64,000 bases of DNA from positions 2,604,001 to 2,668,000 of the forward strand of contig NZ_CP099993.1 of the NCBI RefSeq assembly GCF_024138125.1, given 5' to 3'. The DNA is from Halorussus salilacus (GTDB lineage: Archaea; Halobacteriota; Halobacteria; Halobacteriales; Haladaptataceae). Both the position numbers and the translations under genes were made by a program. Within the stretch, counting starts at the first letter, position 1. Each line of letters starts with the position of its first letter. The notes under the pieces were generated by a model. That model had not been told where the DNA came from. It saw only the letters and a list, made by a program, of their open reading frames with translations, and made no database searches. Below are positions 23,882-33,127 of this stretch, one piece after another.

Positions 23882-24130
23882 ATGTCACTCAAACACATCG
23901 CCGACCGCGACGACGTGTTCGCGCGCCGCTACGAGTACGAGGACGCGGAGGTTCTCGCCGCCGACCTCGGCGTCGGAGAGGACTCGGCCACGGTCGAGCT
24001 CCTCGACGACACCGCCATCGTGGTCGTCGAGGGCGACGACGGCCCCCGCCAGCTGGAGTTCGAACTCCCCGAGGAGGGGGCGGAAGCGTTTATCACCAAC
24101 GGCGTGCTCACTATCGAGGTGAGACAATGA
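23882..24130 (+). CDS. Hsp20-like small protein upstream of cdc48 (DUF7127-like)
   Basis: An 82-residue acidic protein. Its C-terminal half ([39 protein letters not shown]) resembles the last strands of the alpha-crystallin domain, where 'NGVLTIxV' is a signature. It is much shorter than a normal Hsp20 and lacks the IxI tail. Its TGA overlaps the cdc48 ATG by four bases, so the two are translationally coupled. A role as Cdc48 partner or substrate adaptor is inferred from this coupling and the heat-shock operator. Confidence 0.75.
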   Translation: MSLKHIADRDDVFARRYEYEDAEVLAADLGVGEDSATVELLDDTAIVVVEGDDGPRQLEFELPEEGAEAFITNGVLTIEVRQ

Positions 24131-26391
24131 AGCTCACCGTCAAGCCGCTGAAACAGAAGGACGCTGGCCGCGGCCTGGCCGCCATCGACCGCCGGTCGAT
24201 GCAGGAACTCGGCGTCGAGAACGGCGACTACGTCGTCATCGAGGGCAAGGGTCAGGGCCGGGCGGTCGCCCGCGTCTGGCCCGGCTACCCCGAGGACGAG
24301 GGCCGGGGCGTCGTCCGCATCGACGGCCAGCTACGACAGGAGGCTGGCGTGGGCATCGACGACAAGGTGACCATCGAGAAGGCCGACGTGAAGCCCGCCA
24401 ACTCCGTCACCATCGCGCTCCCCCAGAACCTCCAGATCCGCGGGAACATCGCGCCCCACATCCGCGACAAGCTGAGCGGACAGGCCATCACGCAGGGCCA
24501 GAACGTCCCGTTCGGCTTCGGGCTGATGGGCATGGGGTCGGGCCAGTCCATCCCGCTGAAGGTCGCCAGCACCGACCCCGACGGGACGGTCGTGGTGACC
24601 GACTCCACCCAGATCGACATCAGCGAGCGCCCCGCCGAGGAGATCTCGTCCGGGAGCGGCGCTGGCGGCGAGGGCCGCCCCGAGGTGACCTACGAGGACA
24701 TCGGCGGCCTCGAAGGCGAGCTAGAGCAGGTCCGGGAGATGATCGAGCTCCCGATGCGCCACCCCGAGCTGTTCAGTCGGCTCGGCATCGACCCGCCGAA
24801 GGGCGTCCTGCTCCACGGCCCGCCCGGCACGGGCAAGACCCTGATGGCGAAGGCCGTCGCCAACGAGATCGACGCCCACTTCCGGACCATCTCGGGCCCC
24901 GAGATCATGAGCAAGTACTACGGGGAGTCCGAGGAACAGCTCCGGGAGGTGTTCGAGGAGGCAGAACAGAACACCCCGGCCATCGTGTTCATCGACGAAC
25001 TCGACTCCATCGCGCCCAAGCGCGAGGAGGCGGGCGGCGACGTAGAACGCCGGGTCGTGGCCCAGCTCCTGTCGCTGATGGACGGCCTCGAATCTCGGGG
25101 CGACGTGACGGTCATCGGCGCGACCAACCGCGTGGACGCCATCGACCCCGCGCTCCGGCGGCCGGGTCGGTTCGACCGCGAGATCGAGATCGGCGTCCCC
25201 GACCGCGAGGGTCGGCTCGAAATCCTGCAGGTCCACACCCGCGGGATGCCCCTCGCGGAGGGCGTCGACCTCGAAGCCTACGCCGACAACACCCACGGCT
25301 TCGTGGGCGCTGACCTCGAAAGTCTCGCCAAGGAGTCGGCGATGAACGCCCTGCGGCGCATCCGGCCCGAAATCGACCTCGAATCCGAGGAGATTCCGGC
25401 CGACGTGCTCGACTCGCTCAAGGTCACCCGGAACGACTTCAAGGACGCGCTCAAGGGCATCGAGCCCTCGGCGCTGCGCGAGGTGTTCGTCGAGGTCCCC
25501 GACGTCTCGTGGGACCAGGTCGGCGGGCTGGAAGACACCAAAGAGCGCCTCCGCGAGACCATCCAGTGGCCGCTGGAGTACCCCGAGGTGTTCGAGACGC
25601 TCGACATGCAGGCCGCCAAGGGCGTCCTGCTCTACGGCCCGCCCGGCACGGGCAAGACCCTGATGGCGAAGGCCGTCGCCAACGAGGCCGACAGCAACTT
25701 CATCTCGATCAAGGGCCCCGAACTCCTCAGCAAGTGGGTCGGCGAGTCCGAGAAGGGCGTCCGCGAGGTGTTCAGCCGCGCCCGCGAGAACGCCCCGACC
25801 GTGGTGTTCTTCGACGAGATAGACTCCATCGCGGGCGAACGCGGCCGCGGTCAGGGCGGCGGCTCGCAGGTCGGCGAGCGCGTGGTCTCCCAGCTCCTCA
25901 CGGAGCTCGACGGCCTCGAAGAGCTCGAGGACGTGGTCGTCATCGCGACCTCGAACCGGCCCGACCTCATCGACTCGGCGCTCCTGCGCCCCGGGCGTCT
26001 GGACCGCCACGTCCACGTACCGGTGCCCGACGAGGAGGCCCGCCGGGCCATCCTCGAGGTCCACACCCGCGACAAACCGCTGGCCGACGACGTGGACCTG
26101 GACGACCTCGCCGAGGAGACCGAGGGCTTCGTCGGTGCCGACATCGAGGCGCTCGCACGCGAGGCCTCGCTGGCGGCCAGCCGGGAGTTCATCCACAGCG
26201 TCGACCGCGAGGAGATCGCAGAGAGCGTCGGGAACGTCCGCATCAGCCGCGAGCACTTCGAGACGGCGCTCGACGAGATAACGCCCAGCGTCGACGAGGA
26301 GACCAAGCAGCGCTACGAGGAGATAGAAGAGCGCATGGACTCCTCGGAACCCGAGGCCGAACAGGACCAACTCGGCCGGACGTTCCAGTAG
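24127..26391 (+). CDS. cdc48: Cdc48/VAT AAA+ unfoldase
   Basis: A 754-residue hexameric ATPase that extracts and unfolds proteins for the proteasome. It starts with a double-psi barrel ([43 protein letters not shown]) and a CDC48 domain 2, then D1 with Walker A GPPGTGKT near residue 232, Walker [15 protein letters not shown], arginine fingers RRPGRFDRE, and D2 with Walker A near 505, [14 protein letters not shown] and [12 protein letters not shown]. Both ATPase sites look intact. The short acidic tail lacks a clear HbYX proteasome motif (ends RTFQ). Operon with the Hsp20-like gene under a probable heat-shock operator. Confidence 0.97.
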   Translation: MKLTVKPLKQKDAGRGLAAIDRRSMQELGVENGDYVVIEGKGQGRAVARVWPGYPEDEGRGVVRIDGQLRQEAGVGIDDKVTIEKADVKPANSVTIALPQNLQIRGNIAPHIRDKLSGQAITQGQNVPFGFGLMGMGSGQSIPLKVASTDPDGTVVVTDSTQIDISERPAEEISSGSGAGGEGRPEVTYEDIGGLEGELEQVREMIELPMRHPELFSRLGIDPPKGVLLHGPPGTGKTLMAKAVANEIDAHFRTISGPEIMSKYYGESEEQLREVFEEAEQNTPAIVFIDELDSIAPKREEAGGDVERRVVAQLLSLMDGLESRGDVTVIGATNRVDAIDPALRRPGRFDREIEIGVPDREGRLEILQVHTRGMPLAEGVDLEAYADNTHGFVGADLESLAKESAMNALRRIRPEIDLESEEIPADVLDSLKVTRNDFKDALKGIEPSALREVFVEVPDVSWDQVGGLEDTKERLRETIQWPLEYPEVFETLDMQAAKGVLLYGPPGTGKTLMAKAVANEADSNFISIKGPELLSKWVGESEKGVREVFSRARENAPTVVFFDEIDSIAGERGRGQGGGSQVGERVVSQLLTELDGLEELEDVVVIATSNRPDLIDSALLRPGRLDRHVHVPVPDEEARRAILEVHTRDKPLADDVDLDDLAEETEGFVGADIEALAREASLAASREFIHSVDREEIAESVGNVRISREHFETALDEITPSVDEETKQRYEEIEERMDSSEPEAEQDQLGRTFQ

Positions 26392-26409
26392 AAACTTCTG
26401 TTGCGCTCA

Positions 26410-26432
26410 GGAATTCGCCGCAGGCGAATTCC
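26410..26432. repeat. 10-bp hairpin between convergent cdc48 and gins
   Basis: GGAATTCGCC and GGCGAATTCC pair around GCA. It lies in the 68-base gap between convergent genes and could serve either transcript's 3' end, though no T-run follows. Confidence 0.6.
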
Positions 26433-26459
26433 TTCGCCGTCTTTCGAAGGAGAGAGTCG

Positions 26460-27341
26460 CTACTCCAGCTTCTCGGCCGCGCCGCGCTCGACCAGCGGCC
26501 CCGCGTTCTCCTCGGGGAGGGTCACCACGTCCTCGCTCGCGAGGTCGTAGGTGCGCTCGTCGACGCCGAATATCTCGCCCACGTCGCGGGTGATTCGTAT
26601 CGTGGTGCGTTCGTCGAGGCCCGCGGTCGGGTCGTCGGGTTCGGATTCCTCCCCGGGTTCGCGGTCGGCCGACTGCTCGGGGTCGGGGTCGCCGTCGCCC
26701 CCGGCGACCGCGGCGGCCTCCTCGGGACCCGGGCGCGGGTCGTCCGAGTCGGCGGCGGTCGCGGGGTCGGAACCGGGCGACGCGTCCGGTCCGGAACCGG
26801 CCTCGGCGCTGGCTGTCGCGGCGGGCGCGGCGTCGCCGCGCCCGCCGCCCATCACGTCGGCGGCGCTCACGTCGTCTGCGGGCGCGCTCTCGGAGACGGG
26901 GTCGGGGGACGCGTCGGGCGTCGAGTCCGTGGTCGTCGCGGTAGAGCCGCTCACCTCGCCCGCGAGCACGTCGAGCACCTCCTCCTTGTTGGCCTCTATC
27001 TTCTCGACCAGTTCGGCGAACAGCTCCTGCTCCTCGCTGGTCAGGCCATCGTCGTCGGCGGGCATCCCGGCCGCCGCGAGGCTGGCGCGCTTGACCACCT
27101 TGCCGACCCGGCGCTCGTAGATGGCCTCGACCACGTCCTCGGCGGTGTGTATCTCGTCGGTGAGTCTGTTGACCTCGGGGTCGTCGAACTGGCTCTCGGC
27201 GCGCTCGGCGGCGCGCTCGCGCTGGTCCTTGAGGTCCTCGATGTACTCGCCGACCTCGGCGTAGAACGACTCGCGCAGGTGCTGGAGGCTGTCCTTCGAG
27301 CGCTCCTTGCTCTGTACCGTGCGGAGTTCGTCCAGATTCAT
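26460..27341 (-). CDS. gins: GINS complex protein (Gins51/15 type)
   Basis: A 293-residue replication protein that links the MCM helicase to polymerase and primase. The N-terminal ~130 residues form the helical A domain (MNLDELRTVQSKERSKDSLQHLRESFYAEVGEYI, then LTDEIHTAEDVVEAIYERRVGKVVKRASLAAAG). The last ~50 residues form the small beta-rich B domain (TTIRITRDVGEIFGVDERTYDLASEDVVTLPEENAGPLVERGAAEKL). Between them is a ~110-residue low-complexity acidic linker, longer than usual and containing a 27-base DNA palindrome (26820-26846). It overlaps priS by four bases; the priS-gins operon is conserved in haloarchaea. Confidence 0.93.
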   Translation of the reverse strand: MNLDELRTVQSKERSKDSLQHLRESFYAEVGEYIEDLKDQRERAAERAESQFDDPEVNRLTDEIHTAEDVVEAIYERRVGKVVKRASLAAAGMPADDDGLTSEEQELFAELVEKIEANKEEVLDVLAGEVSGSTATTTDSTPDASPDPVSESAPADDVSAADVMGGGRGDAAPAATASAEAGSGPDASPGSDPATAADSDDPRPGPEEAAAVAGGDGDPDPEQSADREPGEESEPDDPTAGLDERTTIRITRDVGEIFGVDERTYDLASEDVVTLPEENAGPLVERGAAEKLE

Positions 27342-28495
27342 TCTCGACCCTTCTCGGCCCGGCCGCGCGCCATCAGGAACACGGCCACGTATTCGGGAAG
27401 CGATACGTCACCCTCCGGGACGGTAAAGCTTTCGCCGCGGAGCTCGACCGTTCCGGGTTCCGACACTTCGACCGCCACGTCGTGGCCCACGAACGTCTCG
27501 GGGACGGGGTCCACGAGCGGGTCGAAGTCGTCCACGTCGTCGCGCGGGATGCGGGTGACCTCGAACCCAGTGCCGCCGTGGAGGCTCCCCGGAAGCCTGA
27601 TGAGCCGCCGAACGTCGGTGGTGACGGGCTCGTCGATGGCGGCAGACTCGTCGGCGACGACCTCCTGAGTCATCACCTTCGCGAGCTGACGGATGCCGGG
27701 GCCGCCCCGCTCCAGATTCCCGCTCTCCAGTTTCTCGTAGTCCTCCGAGACCGCGCCCAGAATCGTCCCCGCGCGGCCGTCGCCGATGCGGTCGAACTCC
27801 TTGAGCCGTTCGAGGGCGTCGTCCTCGTCCATCGCGAGCAGGTCGTCGGCGAGCGCGAGCAGGCGTCGGTGGACCCGCCGACCCCACCCGCCGTCGGTCT
27901 TGAGGACCCGGCGGGTCGCGGTGCCGCCCATCTCGGTGCGCTGGATGGCGTCCAGCTCGATGCCCTCTCCCCGGATGTAATCGACGACCTCCCGTCGCTG
28001 GTCGCGGTCGAGCGACCGGACGCCCTCGTCGCGGACGTGAACGTGGTAGCCCCGGCCGCCCGAGAAGACGACCGTGAGGTCCTCGAAGCCGAAGTCGGCT
28101 TCGAGCAGGTCCAGTAGGTCCAACAGCTCCTCTTTCCCGGCTTCGAGCATCTCGCCGTAGGAGTCGCGCTGGGGGTCGACCCCGGGCAGGTGGTCGGCGT
28201 CGAGGTCGAAGACGAGGTCGGCCTCGCGCCATCCCTTCGCGTCCATGTCGTCGGCACCCGGGTCGTCGTAGCGCCCCGCGGAGAAGTAGACGTGGCGCGG
28301 GCGCTCGCGGGAGAGGAAGTCCTCGAGTTCCCCGAGTTCCAGAAGCGAGTTGTGCCGGACCATCGTGGTCGGCCCGGTGGTCCACGGGATGTACCCCCAC
28401 TCGCGCGCGCCGGGGTCGGGCGGCGGCGAGAGGTCGGCCCGCCGGTAGTGGTCGCGGAACCGACCCCGGAGGTAGGCTCGGGTGCGCTCTTCCAT
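27338..28495 (-). CDS. priS: DNA primase small (catalytic) subunit
   Basis: A 385-residue archaeo-eukaryotic primase subunit that makes RNA/DNA primers with PriL. The catalytic pair lies in FDLDADH (Asp97 and Asp99), preceded by WGYIPWTTGPTTMVRHNSL and followed by VVFSGGRGYHVHVRDEGV (nucleotide-binding SGGRGYHxHV) and LIRLPGSLHGGTGFEVT. Length matches haloarchaeal PriS. The gins ATG overlaps the priS stop, so initiation and helicase-accessory proteins are made from one message. PriL is elsewhere. Confidence 0.96.
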   Translation of the reverse strand: MEERTRAYLRGRFRDHYRRADLSPPPDPGAREWGYIPWTTGPTTMVRHNSLLELGELEDFLSRERPRHVYFSAGRYDDPGADDMDAKGWREADLVFDLDADHLPGVDPQRDSYGEMLEAGKEELLDLLDLLEADFGFEDLTVVFSGGRGYHVHVRDEGVRSLDRDQRREVVDYIRGEGIELDAIQRTEMGGTATRRVLKTDGGWGRRVHRRLLALADDLLAMDEDDALERLKEFDRIGDGRAGTILGAVSEDYEKLESGNLERGGPGIRQLAKVMTQEVVADESAAIDEPVTTDVRRLIRLPGSLHGGTGFEVTRIPRDDVDDFDPLVDPVPETFVGHDVAVEVSEPGTVELRGESFTVPEGDVSLPEYVAVFLMARGRAEKGRE

Positions 28496-28559
28496 GCTGT
28501 CCGGCCATGCTCGGCCCGGCGGCTTTAACGTTGCTCATCCGCGCTCGCCGGGGTGGTGA

Positions 28560-29447
28560 CTACGCCGACCGCCCCGGTTCCGGAACCGTCCCGGCCGCGG
28601 TGTAGAGGGTCAGCGACGCGAAGAACGACCCGGCCTCGTCGGCCGCCCGGAGGCCGCCGAGCCACCGCGCCGCCTCGTCGTCTTCGAGCGCACCGGCCTC
28701 CCGCATCCGCTCGACCCGGCCGGTCAGTCCCAGCACCTCGTCACCGGCGTCGAAGTCGGTCAGCACCAGCGTCGCGGTGTCGAGGTCGAGGTCGCCGAGT
28801 CCGGCCTCGACCGCCCACCGCCGGAGCCGTCGGCCGATTCGGCCGTCCCGCGCGCACGACCACGTCGGGTCCAGAATCCGCGAGGAGAGCTCCCCGGGCA
28901 CGTCCTCGGGGGCGTCGACGACCAGCGTCCCCCAGTCGGTGTCGGTCGCGACCACCCGCCCGCCGGGGCGGGTGACGCGACGCAGTTCGGCGAACGCCTC
29001 GCGCGGTCGTTCGAGGTGCTGGAGCACGCGGTCGACCCGAGCGCCGTCGAAACGCCCGTCCGCGAACGGGAGCGATTCGGCGTCTGCCACCCGGAACGAG
29101 ACCGTCGCCGCCTCGGACTCGCGCCCGGCGTCGGCATCGACCGCCGCGGCGGTCGATGCCGACGCCCGCTCTCTGGCCTCCTCGACCATCGCGGCGCTGT
29201 TGTCGACCCCGACCACGCTTCCCCCGGGACCCACCTCGTCGGCGAGCGCGAGGGCGTCGTCGCCGGTCCCACAGCCCACGTCGAGGAGTCGGTCGCCCGC
29301 GGTCGGGTCGAGCAGTCGGTAGCTCCGGCGCTTCAGCGCCCGCATGCGCTCGCGGCCGGTGACGGCGTCGAGATACGACCTGAACGTTTCGGGCTCGTCG
29401 GTCGCGTCGACGGCGTCCCATCCGGGCAATGCGGTCTCCTCTCCCAT
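28560..29447 (-). CDS. Class I SAM-dependent methyltransferase
   Basis: A 295-residue methyltransferase with LLDVGCGTGDDALALADEVG (SAM motif I), VVGVDNSAAMVEEARERA, FRVADAESLPFADGRFDGARVDRVLQHL (motif II/III) and ELRRVTRPGGRVVATDTDWGTLVV, the UbiE/Methyltransf_11 pattern. Where relatives have a short turn between 'MVEEARERA' and 'VSFRVADAES', this protein has an Ala/Asp-rich insert encoded by a perfect 40-base DNA palindrome (29127-29166). The substrate is unknown. Confidence 0.88.
   Translation of the reverse strand: MGEETALPGWDAVDATDEPETFRSYLDAVTGRERMRALKRRSYRLLDPTAGDRLLDVGCGTGDDALALADEVGPGGSVVGVDNSAAMVEEARERASASTAAAVDADAGRESEAATVSFRVADAESLPFADGRFDGARVDRVLQHLERPREAFAELRRVTRPGGRVVATDTDWGTLVVDAPEDVPGELSSRILDPTWSCARDGRIGRRLRRWAVEAGLGDLDLDTATLVLTDFDAGDEVLGLTGRVERMREAGALEDDEAARWLGGLRAADEAGSFFASLTLYTAAGTVPEPGRSA
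29127..29166. repeat. Perfect 40-base palindrome inside the methyltransferase gene
   Basis: Two 20-base arms meet with no loop and are read in frame as an Ala/Ser/Asp-rich loop of the methyltransferase, between the SAM-binding segment and the motif II strand. One of the longest loop-free palindromes in the window. Confidence 0.92.
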
Positions 29448-29538
29448 GCGAACTGTTTGCACGCGTCGAGCAATAGCTCTTGCCCGGGAGACGCGAGCGT
29501 GTCGAAATCGCCGAGGCGGAGCCGCCCGTCGGGACCGG

Positions 29539-30033
29539 TCACCCGCGAACGAAGTCCGAGAGCTTCTTGGTGATGCCGCCGCGCTCGCCGAGTTTCAGGT
29601 AGAGGGCGTCGCCGCCGTCCTCGTAGTAGTTGTCGATGCGGCGCTCGACCTCGAATCCGAGGTGCTCGTAGAACCCCAGCGCGTTCTCGTTCGACGCGCG
29701 GGCGTGGCAGGTGACCGAGTCGCTGTTCTCGGCGACCTTCCCGACGAGGCGCTTTCCGACGCCCTCGCCGCGGAACTCGGGACTGACGGCGAGAAAGAGG
29801 ATGTAGCCGTCGCGCCGAACCGCCGCGAACCCCATCAGCGTGCCGTCGTCGCTCCCGGCCTCGCCAGCGAGTAGCAGGTGGACGGTCGAGCGCCGGTAGG
29901 CGTCGACGAAAAAGCCCCTGCGCTGTTTCAGCACGCCCTCGGATTCCCGGATGCGCTCTTTGAGTTGCCACGCCTCTTCGACGTAGCTCTCGTCGCCCGG
30001 TCGGGCGATTTCGGTGTCGACGTTGACGCTCAC
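29539..30033 (-). CDS. GNAT-family N-acetyltransferase
   Basis: A 164-residue acetyl-CoA-dependent transferase. FLAVSPEFRGEGVGKRLVGKV is motif A (the R/QxxGxG/A pyrophosphate loop), and ARASNENALGFYEHLGFEVERRIDNYYEDGGDALYLKL is motif B, resembling RimI-type protein N-terminal acetyltransferases. The start is GTG 30033. Substrate not determinable. Confidence 0.88.
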   Translation of the reverse strand: MSVNVDTEIARPGDESYVEEAWQLKERIRESEGVLKQRRGFFVDAYRRSTVHLLLAGEAGSDDGTLMGFAAVRRDGYILFLAVSPEFRGEGVGKRLVGKVAENSDSVTCHARASNENALGFYEHLGFEVERRIDNYYEDGGDALYLKLGERGGITKKLSDFVRG

Positions 30034-30121
30034 TGCCTTCCCGTAAGCGCGTGGTCAATATAATTCCACCGCCCGCCCCGCTCGTCGCGCCGACCGACGC
30101 CCGTAGCGCTCGACCGCCCCG

Positions 30122-30421
30122 CTACGCGTGGGTCACGTCGAACCACTCGCTCGCCTCCTCGACGCCCGAGTGGATGACGGCGTCGACGAACCGCATCCAC
30201 TCGCCCGCCGAGTCGAAGTCGTCGAGGTCGACGGTCGCGAGGTACTCGCCGTCGGGCGAGACGATCCGCCACGTCCCCGCGAGGGTGTCGTCGCGCGGTT
30301 CCTTGGCTATCGTGTGGTTCCGGTATCGCAGCTCGGTCCCGCGCGGCTGGCGGTCGGCGTAGGCCTCCCGGAGGAGTCTGCGCTCGGTCGCGAGTTCGTG
30401 GCGCTTTCCGGTCGAACTCAT
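30122..30421 (-). CDS. Conserved haloarchaeal hypothetical protein
   Basis: A 99-residue soluble protein: a basic helical N-terminus (STGKRHELATERRLLREAYADRQ), then RYRNHTIAKEP and GTWRIVSPDGEYLATVDLDDFDSAGEWMRFVDAVI, a beta-beta-alpha pattern. I recognise no named family. It is divergent from the archease gene by about 180 bases. Confidence 0.6.
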   Translation of the reverse strand: MSSTGKRHELATERRLLREAYADRQPRGTELRYRNHTIAKEPRDDTLAGTWRIVSPDGEYLATVDLDDFDSAGEWMRFVDAVIHSGVEEASEWFDVTHA

Positions 30422-30604
30422 GGTCGGACGTACGGGCGTATCGAGGATAAACGCGAGCCATCTCCTCGGTGAAAGTGAAACTGGCGGCATTCGGCCGCAG
30501 GCGTCGGGTTTCGGACGCGAGGCCGTGCGAAAGTAACGCACGAACCCGGCGTCGGCCGACCGCGTGCCGAAACGCTTTCCCGGCGCGGGGCGTCCCCTCG
30601 GAGT

Positions 30605-31015
30605 ATGAGCTACTCGCTGCGCGACCACACCGCCGACGTGGCCGTCGAGGCGACCGGGGCATCGCTCGCCGACGCGTTCGCCGCGGTGGCAGACGGGATG
30701 GCGGCCGCGATGTGCGAGGAGGTGCCCGCCTCCGGCGACCGGTTCGACGTAGACGTGCGGGCCGAGAGCCGCGAGGCCCTCCTGTTCGACTACCTCGACG
30801 AACTCATCTACCAGCGGGACGTGCGTGCGGTCCTCCCGGTGGACAACGAGGTCGAGGTCCGGGAGGAAGGCGGCGAGTGGGTCGCGGCCGGGAGCGCCCG
30901 GGGGGTCCCCCTCGGGGAGCTCTCGGCCCGCGAGATCAAGGCGGTGACCTACTCCGAGATGGACCTCTCGGAGACCGACGACGGGTGGCGCGCCTACGTG
31001 GTCTTCGACGTGTGA
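30605..31015 (+). CDS. Archease, RtcB activator
   Basis: A 136-residue protein that promotes guanylylation and turnover of the RtcB tRNA ligase. Motifs: DHTADVAVEATGASLADAFAAVADGM (the family's opening 'DHTADxx' with a conserved Asp), LLFDYLDELIYQRDV, and GEL...REIKAVTYSEMDL, with the metal-binding Asp/His set visible. Length is normal. rtcB starts 367 bases downstream on the same strand, but a structured repeat (31110-31225) lies between, so the usual archease-rtcB operon is spread out here. Confidence 0.95.
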   Translation: MSYSLRDHTADVAVEATGASLADAFAAVADGMAAAMCEEVPASGDRFDVDVRAESREALLFDYLDELIYQRDVRAVLPVDNEVEVREEGGEWVAAGSARGVPLGELSAREIKAVTYSEMDLSETDDGWRAYVVFDV

Positions 31016-31109
31016 GGCGGTTTCCGGCCCGGTGACACGGCCGTCGGGAATCGCTCGATGGACCATCCGCCGGGAAAACGCCCGATGACACGTTCCTCCG
31101 GGTGGGACT

Positions 31110-31225
31110 GAAAGGGGCCGCCCGCTCGCGTTTACGTGGTCGCCTGCGCGACCCCTATCCGCGCCGCGCGGTGCGGGAAGGCGCGGATATGTCGCGTCAG
31201 CGACCGCGAGCGGGCGGGGGCTTTC
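31110..31225 (+). ncRNA. Structured repeat element, copy B
   Basis: Same fold as copies A and C. Outer arms 31110-31130 and 31205-31225 (GAAAG/CTTTC, a 3x3 G-rich internal loop, then 13 bp); middle arms 31138-31152 and 31191-31205 (starting GGTCGC, ending GCGACC, with two mismatches and a wobble inside); CCC at 31153-31155 opposite a single T at 31190; terminal arms TATCCGCGCC (31156-31165) and GGCGCGGATA (31180-31189) around 14 bases. Relative to copy C the middle and terminal helices differ but mostly still pair. It lies between archease and rtcB. Confidence 0.72.
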
Positions 31226-31382
31226 GAGGACGAAGTCGCGGTTTTTCCTCCCCAGTGACAGAGGGAACGGGACTGCTCCGAAACTGCGCTCTTATATTTC
31301 GTCCCTCGACATCTTCCGCTATCGTCGACTCGCCCGAGACGAATGGCGAAACGTATTCCGGCATGACGACTAACCCACGAGT

Positions 31383-32843
31383 ATGACCACCTACGAGGCA
31401 GGCGACGTGACGCTCCGGAAGGTACGGGAGTACGTCTGGGAGATTCCACAGGAGGGCGACATGCGCGCTCCGGCGCGGGTGCTGGCGAGCGAGGCCCTGC
31501 TGGAGGAGATTTCGCAGGACGACACCCTCCAGCAGCTGAAGAACTCGACCCACCTCCCGGGCGTTCGGAAGTACGCCGTCTGCATGCCCGACGGCCATCA
31601 GGGGTACGGCTTCCCGGTCGGCGGCGTGGCCGGAATCGACACCGAGGAGGGCTGTATCTCGCCGGGAGCTGTGGGCTACGATATAAATTGCGGAGTAAGA
31701 ATGATGAAAACAAACCTCACCTACGACGACGTGCGCGGCCGCGAGGAGGAACTCGTGGACGCGCTGTTCGCCAACATTCCGTCGGGACTCGGCGGGGGCG
31801 GCGTCGTCGAGGGCGACATCGACGCCGTCGAGGCCATCCTCGACCGCGGGATGGAGTGGGCGCTCGACGAGGGTTACGCCGTCGAGGCGGACCTCGCCCA
31901 CTGCGAGGACGAGGGCGTCCGGCCGGATTCTGACCCCTCGAAGGTCTCCCAGAAGGCCAAGGACAGGGGGAAGAACCAGATCGGAAGCCTCGGGTCGGGC
32001 AACCACTTCCTCGAAGTCCAGCGCGTGACCGACACCTACCTCGACGACGTGGCCGACGCCTACGGACTGGCCGAGGACCAGATCGTCGTCCTCATCCACT
32101 GCGGGAGTCGAGGACTGGGCCATCAGGTCTGCACCGACTACCTCCGGGAGATAGAGCAGGCCCACTCGGGACTGCTCGCTCGACTGCCCGACAAGGAGCT
32201 CGCGGCCGCGCCCGCCGGGAGCCAGCTCGCGGAGGACTACTACGGCGCGATGTGCGCGGCCATCAACTTCGCGTGGGTCAACCGCCAGCTCATCATGCAC
32301 CGCACGCGCCGGGTGTTCGAGAAGGTGTTCGATTCGGACTGGGAGACGCTGGGCATGGACCTGCTGTACGACGTGGCCCACAACATCGCGAAGAAGGAGG
32401 TCCATGCGGTCGAGGACGGCGAGGAGCGAGAACTCTACGTCCATCGGAAGGGCGCGACTCGCGCCTTCCCCGCGGGTCACGAGGAGGTTCCGGGCGCGTA
32501 CCTCGACGTGGGCCAGCCCATCATCATCCCCGGGAGCATGGGCGCGGGGAGCTACGTCCTCCGGGGCGGCGAGGAGTCGATGGACCTCACGTTCGGTTCG
32601 ACGGCCCACGGCGCGGGCCGGACCATGAGCCGAACGCAGGCCAAGCGCGACTACTGGGGCGGCGACGTGCAGGACGAACTCGAACAGGAGCACATCTACG
32701 TCAAGGCCCAGAGCGGCGCGACGGTCGCCGAGGAGGCCCCGGGCGTCTACAAGGACGTAGACGAGGTGGTCCGGGTCTCGGACGCGCTCGGCATCGGCGA
32801 CAAGGTCGCGCGGACGTTCCCGGTCTGCAACATCAAGGGGTAG
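31383..32843 (+). CDS. rtcB: tRNA-splicing ligase RtcB
   Basis: A 486-residue GTP-dependent ligase joining tRNA exons (2',3'-cyclic phosphate to 5'-OH). Seen: MPDGHQGYGFPVGGVAG, GYDINCGVR (metal-binding Cys), GSLGSGNHFLEVQ, HCGSRGLGHQV, GSMGAGSYVLRG and STAHGAGR, whose His forms the GMP intermediate in the family. It contains no intein. The mRNA leader holds two tiny open frames; the second (ATG at 31363, coding MTTNPRV) ends in a TGA overlapping this ATG. Works with archease encoded upstream. Confidence 0.97.
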   Translation: MTTYEAGDVTLRKVREYVWEIPQEGDMRAPARVLASEALLEEISQDDTLQQLKNSTHLPGVRKYAVCMPDGHQGYGFPVGGVAGIDTEEGCISPGAVGYDINCGVRMMKTNLTYDDVRGREEELVDALFANIPSGLGGGGVVEGDIDAVEAILDRGMEWALDEGYAVEADLAHCEDEGVRPDSDPSKVSQKAKDRGKNQIGSLGSGNHFLEVQRVTDTYLDDVADAYGLAEDQIVVLIHCGSRGLGHQVCTDYLREIEQAHSGLLARLPDKELAAAPAGSQLAEDYYGAMCAAINFAWVNRQLIMHRTRRVFEKVFDSDWETLGMDLLYDVAHNIAKKEVHAVEDGEERELYVHRKGATRAFPAGHEEVPGAYLDVGQPIIIPGSMGAGSYVLRGGEESMDLTFGSTAHGAGRTMSRTQAKRDYWGGDVQDELEQEHIYVKAQSGATVAEEAPGVYKDVDEVVRVSDALGIGDKVARTFPVCNIKG

Positions 32844-32854
32844 GGTTTGGGCCC

Positions 32855-33091
32855 ATGGCGCTCCTCGAAGCCGTCGTCGTCTTCGTAATCGGACTGCTCT
32901 CGGGCACCGTCACCCGGTGGTTCGCCGGACTCGCCGCCATCGCGGCGCTCGTCCTCGCGATTCTCGGTGCCACGACGCCCGACATCGCGCTGGTGGGGTT
33001 CGTCCTCGAACGCTACTACTTCGGGAACGAGCTCCTGTTCCTCTCGGGGTTCCTGTTCGGCATCGCTGGCGGGTCGAAAGCCGAGTCGTAG
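32855..33091 (+). CDS. Small hydrophobic membrane protein
   Basis: A 78-residue protein with two or three hydrophobic segments (VVVFVIGLLSGTVTRW, LAAIAALVLAILGA, LLFLSGFLFGIAGG) and a short GSKAES tail. It starts 11 bases after the rtcB stop and is probably co-transcribed. No family recognised. Confidence 0.6.
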   Translation: MALLEAVVVFVIGLLSGTVTRWFAGLAAIAALVLAILGATTPDIALVGFVLERYYFGNELLFLSGFLFGIAGGSKAES

Positions 33092-33127
33092 ACGCGAGAG
33101 CCGACCGCTCTATCGCCCGTTTCGTGA

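Noticed and set aside
27408-28538. A second long minus-strand frame within priS
   Set aside because: Out-of-frame Arg/Pro/Gly-rich shadow; the priS frame contains all catalytic motifs.
31102-31386. A 94-codon frame through structured element B
   Set aside because: Mostly Arg/Gly from the helices. The base changes between copies preserve pairing, not codons, so RNA or DNA structure is the better explanation.
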